Assembly (NCBI RefSeq): GCF_026738875.1
Contig: NZ_JAPQFJ010000001.1
Coordinates: 310,001-374,000, forward strand
From: Clostridium brassicae
GTDB taxonomy: Bacteria > Bacillota > Clostridia > Clostridiales > Clostridiaceae
Direction of reading: 5' to 3'
Length of the DNA stretch: 64,000 bases
Positions within the stretch are counted from its first letter, which is position 1; the number at the start of each line of letters is the position of its first letter. A model generated the notes under the pieces. That model worked only from the letters and a program-made list of their open reading frames with translations, did not search any database and was not told where the DNA came from. Below, piece after piece: positions 15,994 through 24,898 of this stretch. The position numbers and the translations under genes were made by a program.

Positions 15994-18249
15994 TTGAATC
16001 TGAAAAGTACAAAAAATAAAATTTTAGTTATTGCAACTGTGATAGCATCCTTAATTTATTTAGGGTGGAGGATTTTTTTTACAATTCCTTTTGAGTATGG
16101 AAAAGTTGCAGTTATTTCAGGGATTTATCTTTTAGCTATAGAAGTTATAGGGATGTTTGAAGCAAGTATTCATTTTTATAATATGACTAATGTTCAATGT
16201 CCTAAGCCTCCTAAGATAGAAGATGAAAAATACCCCGAAATAGACGTATTTATAGCTACATATAATGAACCTACTGAATTATTGTATAAAACAATTAATG
16301 CTTGTTTAAATATGGACTATAAGGATAAGTCAAAAGTACATTTATATTTATGTGATGATGGTAATCGTCAAGAGATGAAAGACTTATGTGACAAAATGAA
16401 TATAGGATATATAACAAGAACTGAAAGAAAACATGCAAAAGCAGGGAATTTGAACAATGCAATGGCACACACATCATCACCGCTTATCGTTACAATGGAT
16501 GCCGATATGATTCCAACCCATGATTTCTTAACCTCATGCGTTCCTTATTTTTATATGGAAGATAAGGTTGGGTTTGTACAAACACCTCAAAGTTTCTACA
16601 ATCCAGATTTATTTCAATTTAATCTTTACTCAGAAAGTAGAATTCCAAATGAACAGGATTATTTCTATAGGGATATTCAAGTAGGAAGAAACAAATCAAA
16701 TTCTGTTATATATGGAGGTTCTAATACTATAATTTCAAGAAAAGCTTTAGAAGAAATAGGGGGCTTTTGTACTGGTGTTATAACAGAAGACTTTGCAACT
16801 GGTATATTAATTCAAAGTAAGGGATATAAGTGTTATGCTGTAAATGAGGTACATGCCTCAGGCTTGTCTCCATCTGACTTGAAAAGTTTAATTAAACAAA
16901 GGGAGAGGTGGGCAAGAGGATGTATTCAAACTGGAAGAAAGCAAAACATACTCTTTAAAAAAGGTCTTAGTATCTCTCAAAAACTTAACTATGTAGCTTC
17001 TATTTTATATTGGCTTTTCCCATTGAAAAGATTGATTTATATAATGGCACCTATTTTATTTAGTGTATTTAATGTTATTGTTGTAAAATGCACACTATTT
17101 GAAGTTATTTTATTATGGTTGCCAATGTATTTACTTACCAATATATGTATTAAAAAATTATCAGGAAATATCCGCAATAATAAATGGACAAACGTTTATG
17201 AAAATATTTTATTCCCATCATTATTTGTTCCAGTTCTTTTAGAAATATTTTGTATTTCAAAAAGGACATTTTCAGTTACACGTAAGGATAAGGTAGAAAA
17301 CCATAAAAAATATCAAATTATGCATACATTACCTCATGTGGTTTTTGCAATATTGTCTGTAATTGGTATTGCAAATTGTATAAGATGGACTTTTAATACA
17401 GGGTCTATTGCAATGATAGTAGTTTTATTTTGGTTAGTAATAAATCTTTATAATATTATAATGTCTATTTTCTTTATGACAGGAAGAAAAAATTATAGAC
17501 AATATGAACGTACTATGGCAAATGTCAGTTGCGAAATTAAGAATAACAATTGTGATATAAGTTGTTTAACTCATGATATTTCAGAAGAAGGATTTTCAGT
17601 TGTACTAGATTTTCCTAAGTATATTGATTATAAAACACCTAGTTTAGTAACTTTAAAAACAGAAAGATATACAAGCCATTTTAAAGCAAAGACAGTTCAT
17701 GTTTCAAATATGAAAGATCATTGGAAGTACTCTTTCCAAATTGTTGAAATAGATGAAAAAGATAGACAACAGCTTTTACAGATAATTTATGATAGAGTAC
17801 CATCTTTACCTCAAATACTAGATAAAGATGGAAGCATATTTGAAGATCTTAAGATGAACACATTTAAAAGAGCAGAAAAGGAAAAAATGTCTAATAGAAA
17901 GTTGGCTAGATTTAGTTTGCAAGAATCAGTTGAAGCTTTGGACTATGGATCAGTTATAATAAAAGATTTTAATTATGAGTATATGAGAATTGACACAGGT
18001 ATTGATGAACCTAAAGATTTAGTTATACCATTAGAATCTGGCATTGTATTAAATTGTAGATTTGTTACAGCTTTTAGTAGTACAAGAGACAAGCTGTATA
18101 AAATTAAAGAATATAAATCTTTTTCAGAAGATAAAAATTTTGAAACTATCTTAAGAAGATGGATTGATAGTTCAAAAAAACTAATGGAACAACCTAAAGA
18201 TAATAAAAATGTTATATCGAATGAATTAGATGAAATGTCTTATATATAG
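15994..18249 (+). CDS. ccsA: Cellulose synthase catalytic subunit with PilZ domain
   Basis: A processive GT2 glycosyltransferase of 751 residues that polymerises UDP-glucose and extrudes the chain. Visible motifs are VFIATYNEP (86-94), Asp121-Asp122, DAD (169-171), TED (264-266, catalytic base), QRERW (302-306, acceptor site) and the gating-loop pattern FSVTRK (426-431). Two N-terminal helices and about four later ones form the channel. A PilZ domain follows with RQYER (502-506) and DISEEG (528-533), intact for c-di-GMP binding. A second PilZ-like stretch begins near residue 640 with RKLAR but lacks the DxSxxG motif. The start is TTG at 15994 with AAGGTG before it. First gene of a ccsABZHI-like operon. 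Confidence 0.93.
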   Translation: MNLKSTKNKILVIATVIASLIYLGWRIFFTIPFEYGKVAVISGIYLLAIEVIGMFEASIHFYNMTNVQCPKPPKIEDEKYPEIDVFIATYNEPTELLYKTINACLNMDYKDKSKVHLYLCDDGNRQEMKDLCDKMNIGYITRTERKHAKAGNLNNAMAHTSSPLIVTMDADMIPTHDFLTSCVPYFYMEDKVGFVQTPQSFYNPDLFQFNLYSESRIPNEQDYFYRDIQVGRNKSNSVIYGGSNTIISRKALEEIGGFCTGVITEDFATGILIQSKGYKCYAVNEVHASGLSPSDLKSLIKQRERWARGCIQTGRKQNILFKKGLSISQKLNYVASILYWLFPLKRLIYIMAPILFSVFNVIVVKCTLFEVILLWLPMYLLTNICIKKLSGNIRNNKWTNVYENILFPSLFVPVLLEIFCISKRTFSVTRKDKVENHKKYQIMHTLPHVVFAILSVIGIANCIRWTFNTGSIAMIVVLFWLVINLYNIIMSIFFMTGRKNYRQYERTMANVSCEIKNNNCDISCLTHDISEEGFSVVLDFPKYIDYKTPSLVTLKTERYTSHFKAKTVHVSNMKDHWKYSFQIVEIDEKDRQQLLQIIYDRVPSLPQILDKDGSIFEDLKMNTFKRAEKEKMSNRKLARFSLQESVEALDYGSVIIKDFNYEYMRIDTGIDEPKDLVIPLESGIVLNCRFVTAFSSTRDKLYKIKEYKSFSEDKNFETILRRWIDSSKKLMEQPKDNKNVISNELDEMSYI

Positions 18250-18284
18250 GTTGTATTTTAAGAATTTATTGATTGGAGGACAAT

Positions 18285-19391
18285 ATGTCAGGGAGGAAGA
18301 AGACTATAAAAGGTTTGATATGTTGTATATCTATTCTAATGACTCTATGTTTTCATATAACTTCATATGCGTTAGATTTTAATGTGCCTATTTCAATTAA
18401 TAGTGTAACAGTTAAAAATAATGGTGGACACAATAAACTAGAAAGTATGAATGAAAATGAGCATATAGTGTTAAAGACAAACACAGAGGGGTTAAAAAAA
18501 GGTTATTATACATCTGAAATTTATTTTAAGAGTCAAGTGGATTGGTCTCATTACGGAGAAGTGTCATTTTATATAAGAAATTTATCAAAAAATCCTATTA
18601 AGATTAATTTATTTGTTATTCTACAAGATGGAAATTACCTTAAAGTAAAAGAAAATAGAACTGTATTAGCCAAAAAGGATAAATCAAAAGATATAGAGCT
18701 TATGCATGTAAAAGATGGAGTGTTTAAATTAGACAATAATTTTTTAGGTACAGTTCATATTCCATTTGAAAGGCTTGGGTTAACTAAAGAAAATTTAAAA
18801 AATGTTATATCTTTTGGCATCATTACTACTACTGAAGAAAATACTATTCAGAATGTAGAAATTGGAAAATTTAGATTAGTTTCCGAAAACAACTTGTCTA
18901 TTCCAAAAGAGCTTTCTAATTTAAAAGTAGTTGGAGATAGGAATGTAATGAAACCTATAGTGGGAGAATCTATTAGTCAGTATAGTTTAATGATTAATGA
19001 TGGACAGGAAAAGAAGGAAGACAATAAGGTTTCATTTTATTTAAAAGAAGGTGCAGAAGGAGTATCAATTACAAAAGATGGTAGATTAACAGTCTTACCG
19101 AAAGCAACTAATAAAAAAATTACTATAAAAGCTGTTATTAATAATAAATTTAATGTAATTACAGAAGTTACTCTATCAAATTCGCTTGTATTAAATTTGA
19201 AAGATAAGGAAGGCTTTAGTCTTGCAGTACCAAAAGTTAATGAAGTTCATGAAGTGGTAAATTCAAATAACATTTTTAATCGTTCAGGTATGATTATGTT
19301 ATTTAGAACAGTAATTGTATTAATGATTAGCACTATATTAATACTCTATTTTGTATGGGGAAGAAAATGGCAAAGAGAAAATATAAGTTAA
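18285..19391 (+). CDS. Membrane-anchored cellulose synthase partner (CcsB-like)
   Basis: A 368-residue protein from the ATG at 18285, chosen because GGAGGA ends 4 bases before it. It has a signal peptide (about 8-30), a beta-rich extracellular region and one C-terminal helix (about 340-360) ending in a basic tail. Residues about 60-190 look like a jelly-roll carbohydrate-binding domain (WSHYGEVSFYIRN, aromatic and strand-rich). The position between the synthase and the GH5 cellulase matches ccsB of the clostridial locus, which plays the part BcsB plays in Gram-negatives. By position it would guide the emerging glucan. Sequence similarity to BcsB was not evident by eye, so the name comes from gene order. 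Confidence 0.6.
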   Translation: MSGRKKTIKGLICCISILMTLCFHITSYALDFNVPISINSVTVKNNGGHNKLESMNENEHIVLKTNTEGLKKGYYTSEIYFKSQVDWSHYGEVSFYIRNLSKNPIKINLFVILQDGNYLKVKENRTVLAKKDKSKDIELMHVKDGVFKLDNNFLGTVHIPFERLGLTKENLKNVISFGIITTTEENTIQNVEIGKFRLVSENNLSIPKELSNLKVVGDRNVMKPIVGESISQYSLMINDGQEKKEDNKVSFYLKEGAEGVSITKDGRLTVLPKATNKKITIKAVINNKFNVITEVTLSNSLVLNLKDKEGFSLAVPKVNEVHEVVNSNNIFNRSGMIMLFRTVIVLMISTILILYFVWGRKWQRENIS

Positions 19392-20386
19392 TAAAAGCTA
19401 TAGCAATATTATTAATAATTTCTATATCATACTTATTAATTAAAAATTATTATATTGAAAGTAAAAACTTGCTACCTTTTCATAAGTGTATGAATATCGG
19501 AAATGCTTTAGAGGCTCCTAAAAATATTCCATGGGATGTACAAATGAAAAATGAGTATTTTGATTTAATCAAAGAAGCAGGGTTTGATAGTGTCAGGATG
19601 CCTGTAAGATTTTCTGATTATGCAAAAAATCAACCTGATTATGTACTTGAGGAAGACTTTATGAAAAGAGTAGATAGTTATATTGATTATGCTTTAAGCA
19701 GAGATTTAGTAGTTATTTTAGATTTACATCATTTTGTAGAAATAATGGATAAGCCACAACAATATAAAGAATGTTTTTTAAGAATATGGGAACAACTTTC
19801 TCAAAGGTATAAAAATTATTCCAATAAGCTGATTTTCGAATTGCTTAATGAGCCAACTAAAAACTTAAAATCAGAGCTATGGAATGAATATTTAAATGAA
19901 GCAATAAAGATAATTCGCAAAACTAATAAAAATAGATTTATTATTGTGGGAACTGCTGAATTTTCTTCCTTAGATAGTTTGAAATATTTAGATTTACCTA
20001 AAGATAAAAAACTAATAGCAACATTTCATTTTTATGAACCAAATAATTTTACATTTCAAGGTAATATATATCATCAAGGATTTGAAAATCTAAAAAATAT
20101 TTCATGGAAAAATACAAATTCAGAGGGTCGGTATATTAAAGAACGTTTTTCTATTGTGAAAAAATGGGCCGATGAAAATAATATAAAAATATTTTTGGGT
20201 GAATTTGGAGCCAATCAGAATGCTCCTAAAGAAGATCGTGCATTGTGGACTAAACAAGTAAGAAAAACTGCAGAAGAAATGGGGTTTGCGTGGGGATATT
20301 GGGAATTTTGTTCTCAGTTTGGTGCTTATGATGATAAAACATTTTCTTGGAATAAAATGCTTTTAAATTCTCTATTAAATAAATAG
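19367..20386 (+). CDS. ccsZ: GH5-family endo-beta-1,4-glucanase (CcsZ-like)
   Basis: A cell-surface glycoside hydrolase of about 340 residues. The N-terminal helix (about 10-27) is an uncleaved anchor or signal. The GH5 signature is clear: NIGNALEAP, LDLHHF, the acid/base Glu in LLNEPT (about residue 162), HFYEP, and the nucleophile Glu in LGEFGAN (about 279), then WGYWEF. The ATG at 19367 is preferred because GGGGAAG lies just before it; an in-frame ATG at 19355 is possible. It overlaps the previous gene by 25 bases. Cellulases are regular members of cellulose operons, where they trim or untangle chains. GH5 replaces the usual GH8 BcsZ here, as in the clostridial ccs locus. Confidence 0.9.
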   Translation: MAKRKYKLIKAIAILLIISISYLLIKNYYIESKNLLPFHKCMNIGNALEAPKNIPWDVQMKNEYFDLIKEAGFDSVRMPVRFSDYAKNQPDYVLEEDFMKRVDSYIDYALSRDLVVILDLHHFVEIMDKPQQYKECFLRIWEQLSQRYKNYSNKLIFELLNEPTKNLKSELWNEYLNEAIKIIRKTNKNRFIIVGTAEFSSLDSLKYLDLPKDKKLIATFHFYEPNNFTFQGNIYHQGFENLKNISWKNTNSEGRYIKERFSIVKKWADENNIKIFLGEFGANQNAPKEDRALWTKQVRKTAEEMGFAWGYWEFCSQFGAYDDKTFSWNKMLLNSLLNK

Positions 20387-20487
20387 AATAATGAATATGA
20401 TTAGTTTATAAAATGAGTATTTTTGGATATATGGAATAAATTCTTTATATAACAAATGATGAAGAGTTTATAAGAAAGGTGGTATTT

Positions 20488-21909
20488 ATGCTTTTTTCAA
20501 GTGTAGTTTTTCTGTTTTATTTTCTGCCTATAGTTTTAGTAATATATTATGTTCTAAAATTTTCAAATACAATGAAAAATATGTTTTTATTGTTGGCAAG
20601 TTTGTTTTTTTATGCATGGGGTGAGCCATGGTTTGTATTAATTATGATTATATCTATTTTATGCAATTATATATTTGCATTATTAGTTGAGAGATATAGG
20701 GATGAAAAATTTATTTCAAAAATTATTCTTACTTTAATGTGTTCTTTTAATTTATCATTACTTTTTGTTTTTAAGTATCTAGGTTTTGCTATTAGGACAA
20801 TTAATGAGATTGCCAATATAAATATACACATACCGAATATAGCATTACCTATAGGAATTTCATTTTTTACTTTTCAAGCAATGTCTTATGTAATAGATGT
20901 TTATAGAAAAGATGGACAAGTACAGAAGAATCCTTTTTATGTTGCTTTATATATATCATTTTTTCCACAATTAATTGCAGGACCAATTGTGCGATATACT
21001 ACTATTGCAGAACAAATAGTGGAGAGAAAAGAAACTTGGCAAAAATTTTCTGTGGGAACTTGTAGATTTATAACAGGCCTTAGTAAAAAAGTGTTAATTG
21101 CAAATAATATGGCAATTATAGTGGATCACATTTTTAAAATGAATACAAATTCTAATGTACCCGCTAGTCTGGCATGGCTTGGTTCTATTGCTTATACGCT
21201 TCAAATATTTTTTGATTTTTCGGGGTATTCCGATATGGCTATTGGTCTTGGGTTAATGTTTGGATTTAAATTTGAAGAAAACTTTAACTATCCATATATA
21301 TCAAAATCAATAACAGAATTCTGGCGTAGATGGCATATCTCTCTAGGATCATGGTTTAAGAGTTATGTCTATTTTCCATTAGGGGGTTCAAGAGTAAAAA
21401 ATAAGGATAAAGTCATACGAAATTTATTTATAGTTTGGTTACTTACTGGGATATGGCATGGAGCAGAATGGACATTTATACTATGGGGACTTTTAAATTT
21501 TGTTTTTATTACAGGAGAAAAGTTTTTGGCTATTGATAAAATGGATGGTCATAAGGCAATTAGAATCGTTTATACTTTATTTATTGTTAATTTAGGTTGG
21601 GTTTTATTCCGTTCTACTAATCTTATTGAAGCTGGGAAATTTATTTCAAGCATGTTCGGATTTTCTCATAACGGATTCTGGAGTGATTATACGTTTATGT
21701 TTTTAAAAGAATACTTTATATTCTTTGTAGCAGCAATTATTCTTTCTACCCCAATAGGTAAAAGAATAAACAAATTTATTGTAGATAGAGAAAAGGGAAC
21801 ATCAATTCTTGAAGTTGGCTATCCTTTTGCAATTATGGGGTTATTTTTTATATGCGTTTCATATTTAGTAAAAGGTACATACAATCCATTTATTTATTTT
21901 AACTTTTAA
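20488..21909 (+). CDS. ccsH: MBOAT-family polysaccharide O-acetyltransferase (AlgI/WssH-like)
   Basis: An integral membrane acyltransferase of 473 residues with about ten to twelve helices. The ATG at 20488 follows AAAGGTGG; the in-frame GTG at 20479 is part of that site. Signatures are LPIGISFFTFQAMSYVIDVYR, WRRWHISLGSWFKSYVYFPLGG (about 280-301) and the catalytic-His motif LTGIWHGAEWTFILWG (about 325-340). AlgI/DltB/WssH relatives pass acetyl groups across the membrane to secreted polysaccharides. In this operon the acceptor is most likely the cellulose chain. It works with the DHHW proteins that follow. Confidence 0.9.
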   Translation: MLFSSVVFLFYFLPIVLVIYYVLKFSNTMKNMFLLLASLFFYAWGEPWFVLIMIISILCNYIFALLVERYRDEKFISKIILTLMCSFNLSLLFVFKYLGFAIRTINEIANINIHIPNIALPIGISFFTFQAMSYVIDVYRKDGQVQKNPFYVALYISFFPQLIAGPIVRYTTIAEQIVERKETWQKFSVGTCRFITGLSKKVLIANNMAIIVDHIFKMNTNSNVPASLAWLGSIAYTLQIFFDFSGYSDMAIGLGLMFGFKFEENFNYPYISKSITEFWRRWHISLGSWFKSYVYFPLGGSRVKNKDKVIRNLFIVWLLTGIWHGAEWTFILWGLLNFVFITGEKFLAIDKMDGHKAIRIVYTLFIVNLGWVLFRSTNLIEAGKFISSMFGFSHNGFWSDYTFMFLKEYFIFFVAAIILSTPIGKRINKFIVDREKGTSILEVGYPFAIMGLFFICVSYLVKGTYNPFIYFNF

Positions 21910-21926
21910 GGGGGAAAACAGTAATT

Positions 21927-23129
21927 ATGAATAGGCTGTTCATTAAAAAATTTATAACAGCTGTGCTTTTTTTGATATTCTTATTTATATTTTCATTTTT
22001 AAATATACGTGCTAACTATAAAACAATTAAGTTAGCAGTTGAAAAAACAGAAAGTTCATCTTTAAAAGAATATATTTTGAACATTGAACACAATGTTAAT
22101 GAAAATATATATGGAAAATATAAGTTTATTGAAGCTTATGGATATGTGCAAAAGCTTATGGACAAAAATGAATTTTCTAATTTTGAAGTTGTAAAAGATA
22201 CAGAAGGAAAATTACATTTTACTTATTTTGCAAATAAACCAAATCCAACTGAGCAGCTTGTAGCTAAATTAAAAGATTTTCAAAGGAATATAAAAAGTCC
22301 TAAAACTAAACTCTTATATTTAATGACACCAGATAAATATATAAAAGGTTATACAAAATTCCCAAAAGGAATTCCTTATGACTATAGTAACGAAACAGCG
22401 GATCAATTCTTAAATCAATTAAAATTACAAGGAATTAATAGTATAGATTTAAGGGAAGGGATTTTAGAAAGTGGTATAAAGAGAGAAGATTTATTTTTTA
22501 ATACAGATCATCATTGGAAAATTGAAACTGCTTTTTGGGGATTTAAAAAGTTAGTTAAGGATATGAATAAAAAATACAGTTTACAGCTTGATAAGGACAA
22601 TTTTTATACTGACATTAATAATTATAATATAATAAAATATGATAATGTTTTTATTGGTTCTATGGGACGTAAAACAGGAAAATATTATGCAGATGCTGAT
22701 GATTTTTCGCTAATTTATCCTAAGTTTAAAACAAATTATGATTTTAATTTTGAAAATAACTTTATGAAGGGAACTTTTATAGGTAGATTCGAAGAAGCAC
22801 TTGTAGGTGTAAATCCTATTAGAAAATATGATGTGTATGGGAGCCATGGAATAATAGCTGATAAATATTTTTCATACCTTTATGGTAATCAACCATTTGC
22901 TCATATTCATAATAAACAAAATTCGAATGGTTTAAAAGTATTGTTTATAAAAGATTCTTTGGCCGTTCCGTTAATATCATTTTTTTCAACAACATGTTCA
23001 GATGTATATCTGATTGATCCAAGATATTATAAAAAAGATGCTTTGGATTTTATAAATAATACGCAATTAGATTTTGTTGTTGTATCTTATTCTCCTCAAG
23101 ATCTTGTTGATGAATTTTTTAAATTTTAA
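21927..23129 (+). CDS. ccsI: DHHW/AlgX-J-like acetylation protein, copy 1
   Basis: A 400-residue protein with an N-terminal signal anchor (about 9-27) and an extracellular SGNH-hydrolase-like domain. The family motif is TDHHW (193-197), giving the Asp-His pair. The likely nucleophile Ser lies in FIKDSLAVP near residue 345. AlgJ/AlgX/WssI relatives accept acetyl groups from the MBOAT protein and place them on the polymer. Separated from ccsH by 17 bases. A near-duplicate follows at 23454. This copy has three extra residues (SHG) in the loop YGSHGIIADKY. Confidence 0.85.
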   Translation: MNRLFIKKFITAVLFLIFLFIFSFLNIRANYKTIKLAVEKTESSSLKEYILNIEHNVNENIYGKYKFIEAYGYVQKLMDKNEFSNFEVVKDTEGKLHFTYFANKPNPTEQLVAKLKDFQRNIKSPKTKLLYLMTPDKYIKGYTKFPKGIPYDYSNETADQFLNQLKLQGINSIDLREGILESGIKREDLFFNTDHHWKIETAFWGFKKLVKDMNKKYSLQLDKDNFYTDINNYNIIKYDNVFIGSMGRKTGKYYADADDFSLIYPKFKTNYDFNFENNFMKGTFIGRFEEALVGVNPIRKYDVYGSHGIIADKYFSYLYGNQPFAHIHNKQNSNGLKVLFIKDSLAVPLISFFSTTCSDVYLIDPRYYKKDALDFINNTQLDFVVVSYSPQDLVDEFFKF

Positions 23130-23170
23130 AATAGGTTTATTAAAACGAATTATATACAATATATTGAAGG

Positions 23171-23436
23171 CTTATAGTTTGGTTACTTACAGATATATGT
23201 TATTGATTTGAATGGACATTTATACTATGGGTACTTTTAAATTTTGTTTTATTGTAGCAGCAATTGTTGTTTTCACACCGATAGGAAAAAGGGTGAACAA
23301 ACTCATTGTAGATGGAATGAAGTGAAGAGGAATTTTGAAAGTAGGTCATACTTTTGCAATTAAGAGGCTATTTTTGATATGAATTTCATACTTAGTAAAA
23401 GGTACATACAATCCATTTATTTATTTTAACTTTTAA
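23171..23436 (+). pseudogene. Relic of the ccsH 3' end between the two ccsI copies
   Basis: This stretch aligns by eye with the 3' part of the MBOAT gene: TTATAGTTTGGTTACTTAC (from about 23172) and GGACATTTATACTATGGG, then an internal deletion, then the segment from GTAGCAGCAATT on, ending in the same final codons and stop (23434-23436). The frame is broken by substitutions and stops. It shows that a block from inside ccsH to the end of ccsI was tandemly duplicated. Afterwards the ccsH part decayed while the second ccsI stayed open. It also supplies the duplicated ribosome site of copy 2. Confidence 0.85.
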
Positions 23437-23453
23437 GGAGGAAAACAGTAATT

Positions 23454-24647
23454 ATGAATAGGCTGTTTATTAAAAAATTTATAACAGCTGTGCTTTTTTT
23501 GATGTTCTTATTTATATTTTCATTTTTAAATATATGTACGAGCTATCAAGCTATTAAATCAGCAGCTAAAAAAACAAAAGTTTCATCTTTAAAAGAATAT
23601 ATTTCTAATATTGAATACAGTATCAATGAAAATGTATATGGAAAATATAAATTTGTTGAAGCTTATGGATATATACAAAAACTTATGGATAAAAATGAAG
23701 TTTCTAATTTTGAAGTTGTAAAAGATACGGAGGGAAAATTACATTTTACTTATTTTGCGAATAAACCAAATCCAACTGAGCAGCTTGTAGCTAAATTAAA
23801 GGACTTTCAAAATAATATAAAGAATCCTAAAACTAAACTCTTATATTTAATGACACCGGATAAATATGTAAAAGGATATACAAAATTGCCTAAAGGAATT
23901 CCTTATAATTATAACAATGAAACGGCAGATCAATTTTTAAATCAACTAAAATTGCAGAAAATTGATAGTGTAGATTTAAGAGAAGGTATTTTAGAGAGTG
24001 GTATAAAGGGAGAGGATTTATTTTTTAATACAGATCACCATTGGAAAATTCAAACTGCTTTTTGGGGATTTGGGAAGTTGGTTAAGGATATGAACAAAAA
24101 ATACAATTTGCAGCTTGATAAGGATAACTTTTACACTGATATTAGTAACTATAATGTAATAAAATATGATAATGTTTTTATTGGATCTATGGGACGTAAA
24201 ACAGGAAAATATTATGCAGATGCTGATGAGTTTTCATTAATTTATCCAAAGTTTAAAACAAATTATGATTTTTATTTTGAAAATAGTTTTGCAAAAGGAA
24301 CCTTGACTGGGAGGTTTGAAGAATCACTTGTAGCTATAAATCCTATTAGAAAGTATGATCCCTATGGTATTGTAGCTGATAAATATTTTTCATATCTTTA
24401 TGGAAATCAGCCTTTTGCACATATTCATAATAAAAACAATCCTAATGGATTAAAAGTGTTGTTTATAAAAGATTCTTTGGCTGTTCCATTAATATCATTT
24501 TTTTCAACAACATGTTCTGATATATATTTAATTGATCCAAGATACTATAAAAAAGATGACTTAGATTTTATAAATAATACAAAATTAGATTTTGTTGTTG
24601 TATCTTATTCTCCTCAAAATCTTGTTGAGGGATTTTTCAAATTTTAA
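23454..24647 (+). CDS. DHHW/AlgX-J-like acetylation protein, copy 2
   Basis: A 397-residue paralogue of the preceding ccsI, well over 80% identical by eye, with nearly the same ribosome site (GGAGGAAAACAGTAATT before ATG). The signal anchor, TDHHW motif and the Ser in FIKDSLAVP are all kept, and the frame is fully open, so selection has probably maintained it. Most differences are in the first 60 exported residues and a few loops, suggesting altered partner or acceptor preference rather than loss of catalysis. Last gene of the cellulose operon; a strong terminator follows. Confidence 0.85.
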   Translation: MNRLFIKKFITAVLFLMFLFIFSFLNICTSYQAIKSAAKKTKVSSLKEYISNIEYSINENVYGKYKFVEAYGYIQKLMDKNEVSNFEVVKDTEGKLHFTYFANKPNPTEQLVAKLKDFQNNIKNPKTKLLYLMTPDKYVKGYTKLPKGIPYNYNNETADQFLNQLKLQKIDSVDLREGILESGIKGEDLFFNTDHHWKIQTAFWGFGKLVKDMNKKYNLQLDKDNFYTDISNYNVIKYDNVFIGSMGRKTGKYYADADEFSLIYPKFKTNYDFYFENSFAKGTLTGRFEESLVAINPIRKYDPYGIVADKYFSYLYGNQPFAHIHNKNNPNGLKVLFIKDSLAVPLISFFSTTCSDIYLIDPRYYKKDDLDFINNTKLDFVVVSYSPQNLVEGFFKF

Positions 24648-24673
24648 ATAGATTTTCTTAAAATGAATTTTAG

Positions 24674-24727
24674 ACACAATATATTGAAGAGTTAATTTGG
24701 AAATTAATCAATATATTGTGTTATTTT
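24674..24727 (+). terminator. Terminator of the cellulose operon
   Basis: Perfect 14-bp arms (24674-24687 and 24708-24721) followed by TATTTTT. Confidence 0.85.
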
Positions 24728-24774
24728 TATGCTTTGGATAGTTTATTTTTTCTATTTACAGTTTATTAACAAGT

Positions 24775-24806
24775 TTGCCACTATAGTGTCACTGTGACCT
24801 TATAAG
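24775..24806 (+). promoter_or_regulatory. Possible MerR-type promoter upstream of the macAB operon
   Basis: TTGCCA (24775-24780) and TATAAG (24801-24806) are separated by 20 bp (19 bp if the -10 is read as TTATAA). The long spacer holds the palindrome GTCACTGTGAC (24788-24798), overlapping a second one, CACTATAGTG (24779-24788). Long spacers with internal dyads are typical of MerR-activated promoters. A second -10-like TATAAT lies at 24847-24852. No merR gene is in the window. Confidence 0.4.
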
Positions 24807-24898
24807 ATTTTAAATATGGATATGTTTTAATAAATTGTTTGGTTTGTATAATAAAAAACATAATCTAATAACATAAAAAACTTGTGGGAGGGAAAAGA

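Noticed and set aside
24884-24898. GTG at 24884 as start of the MacA-like gene
   Set aside because: It lies upstream of and partly within the GGGAGGG ribosome site; GTG at 24899 is spaced correctly.
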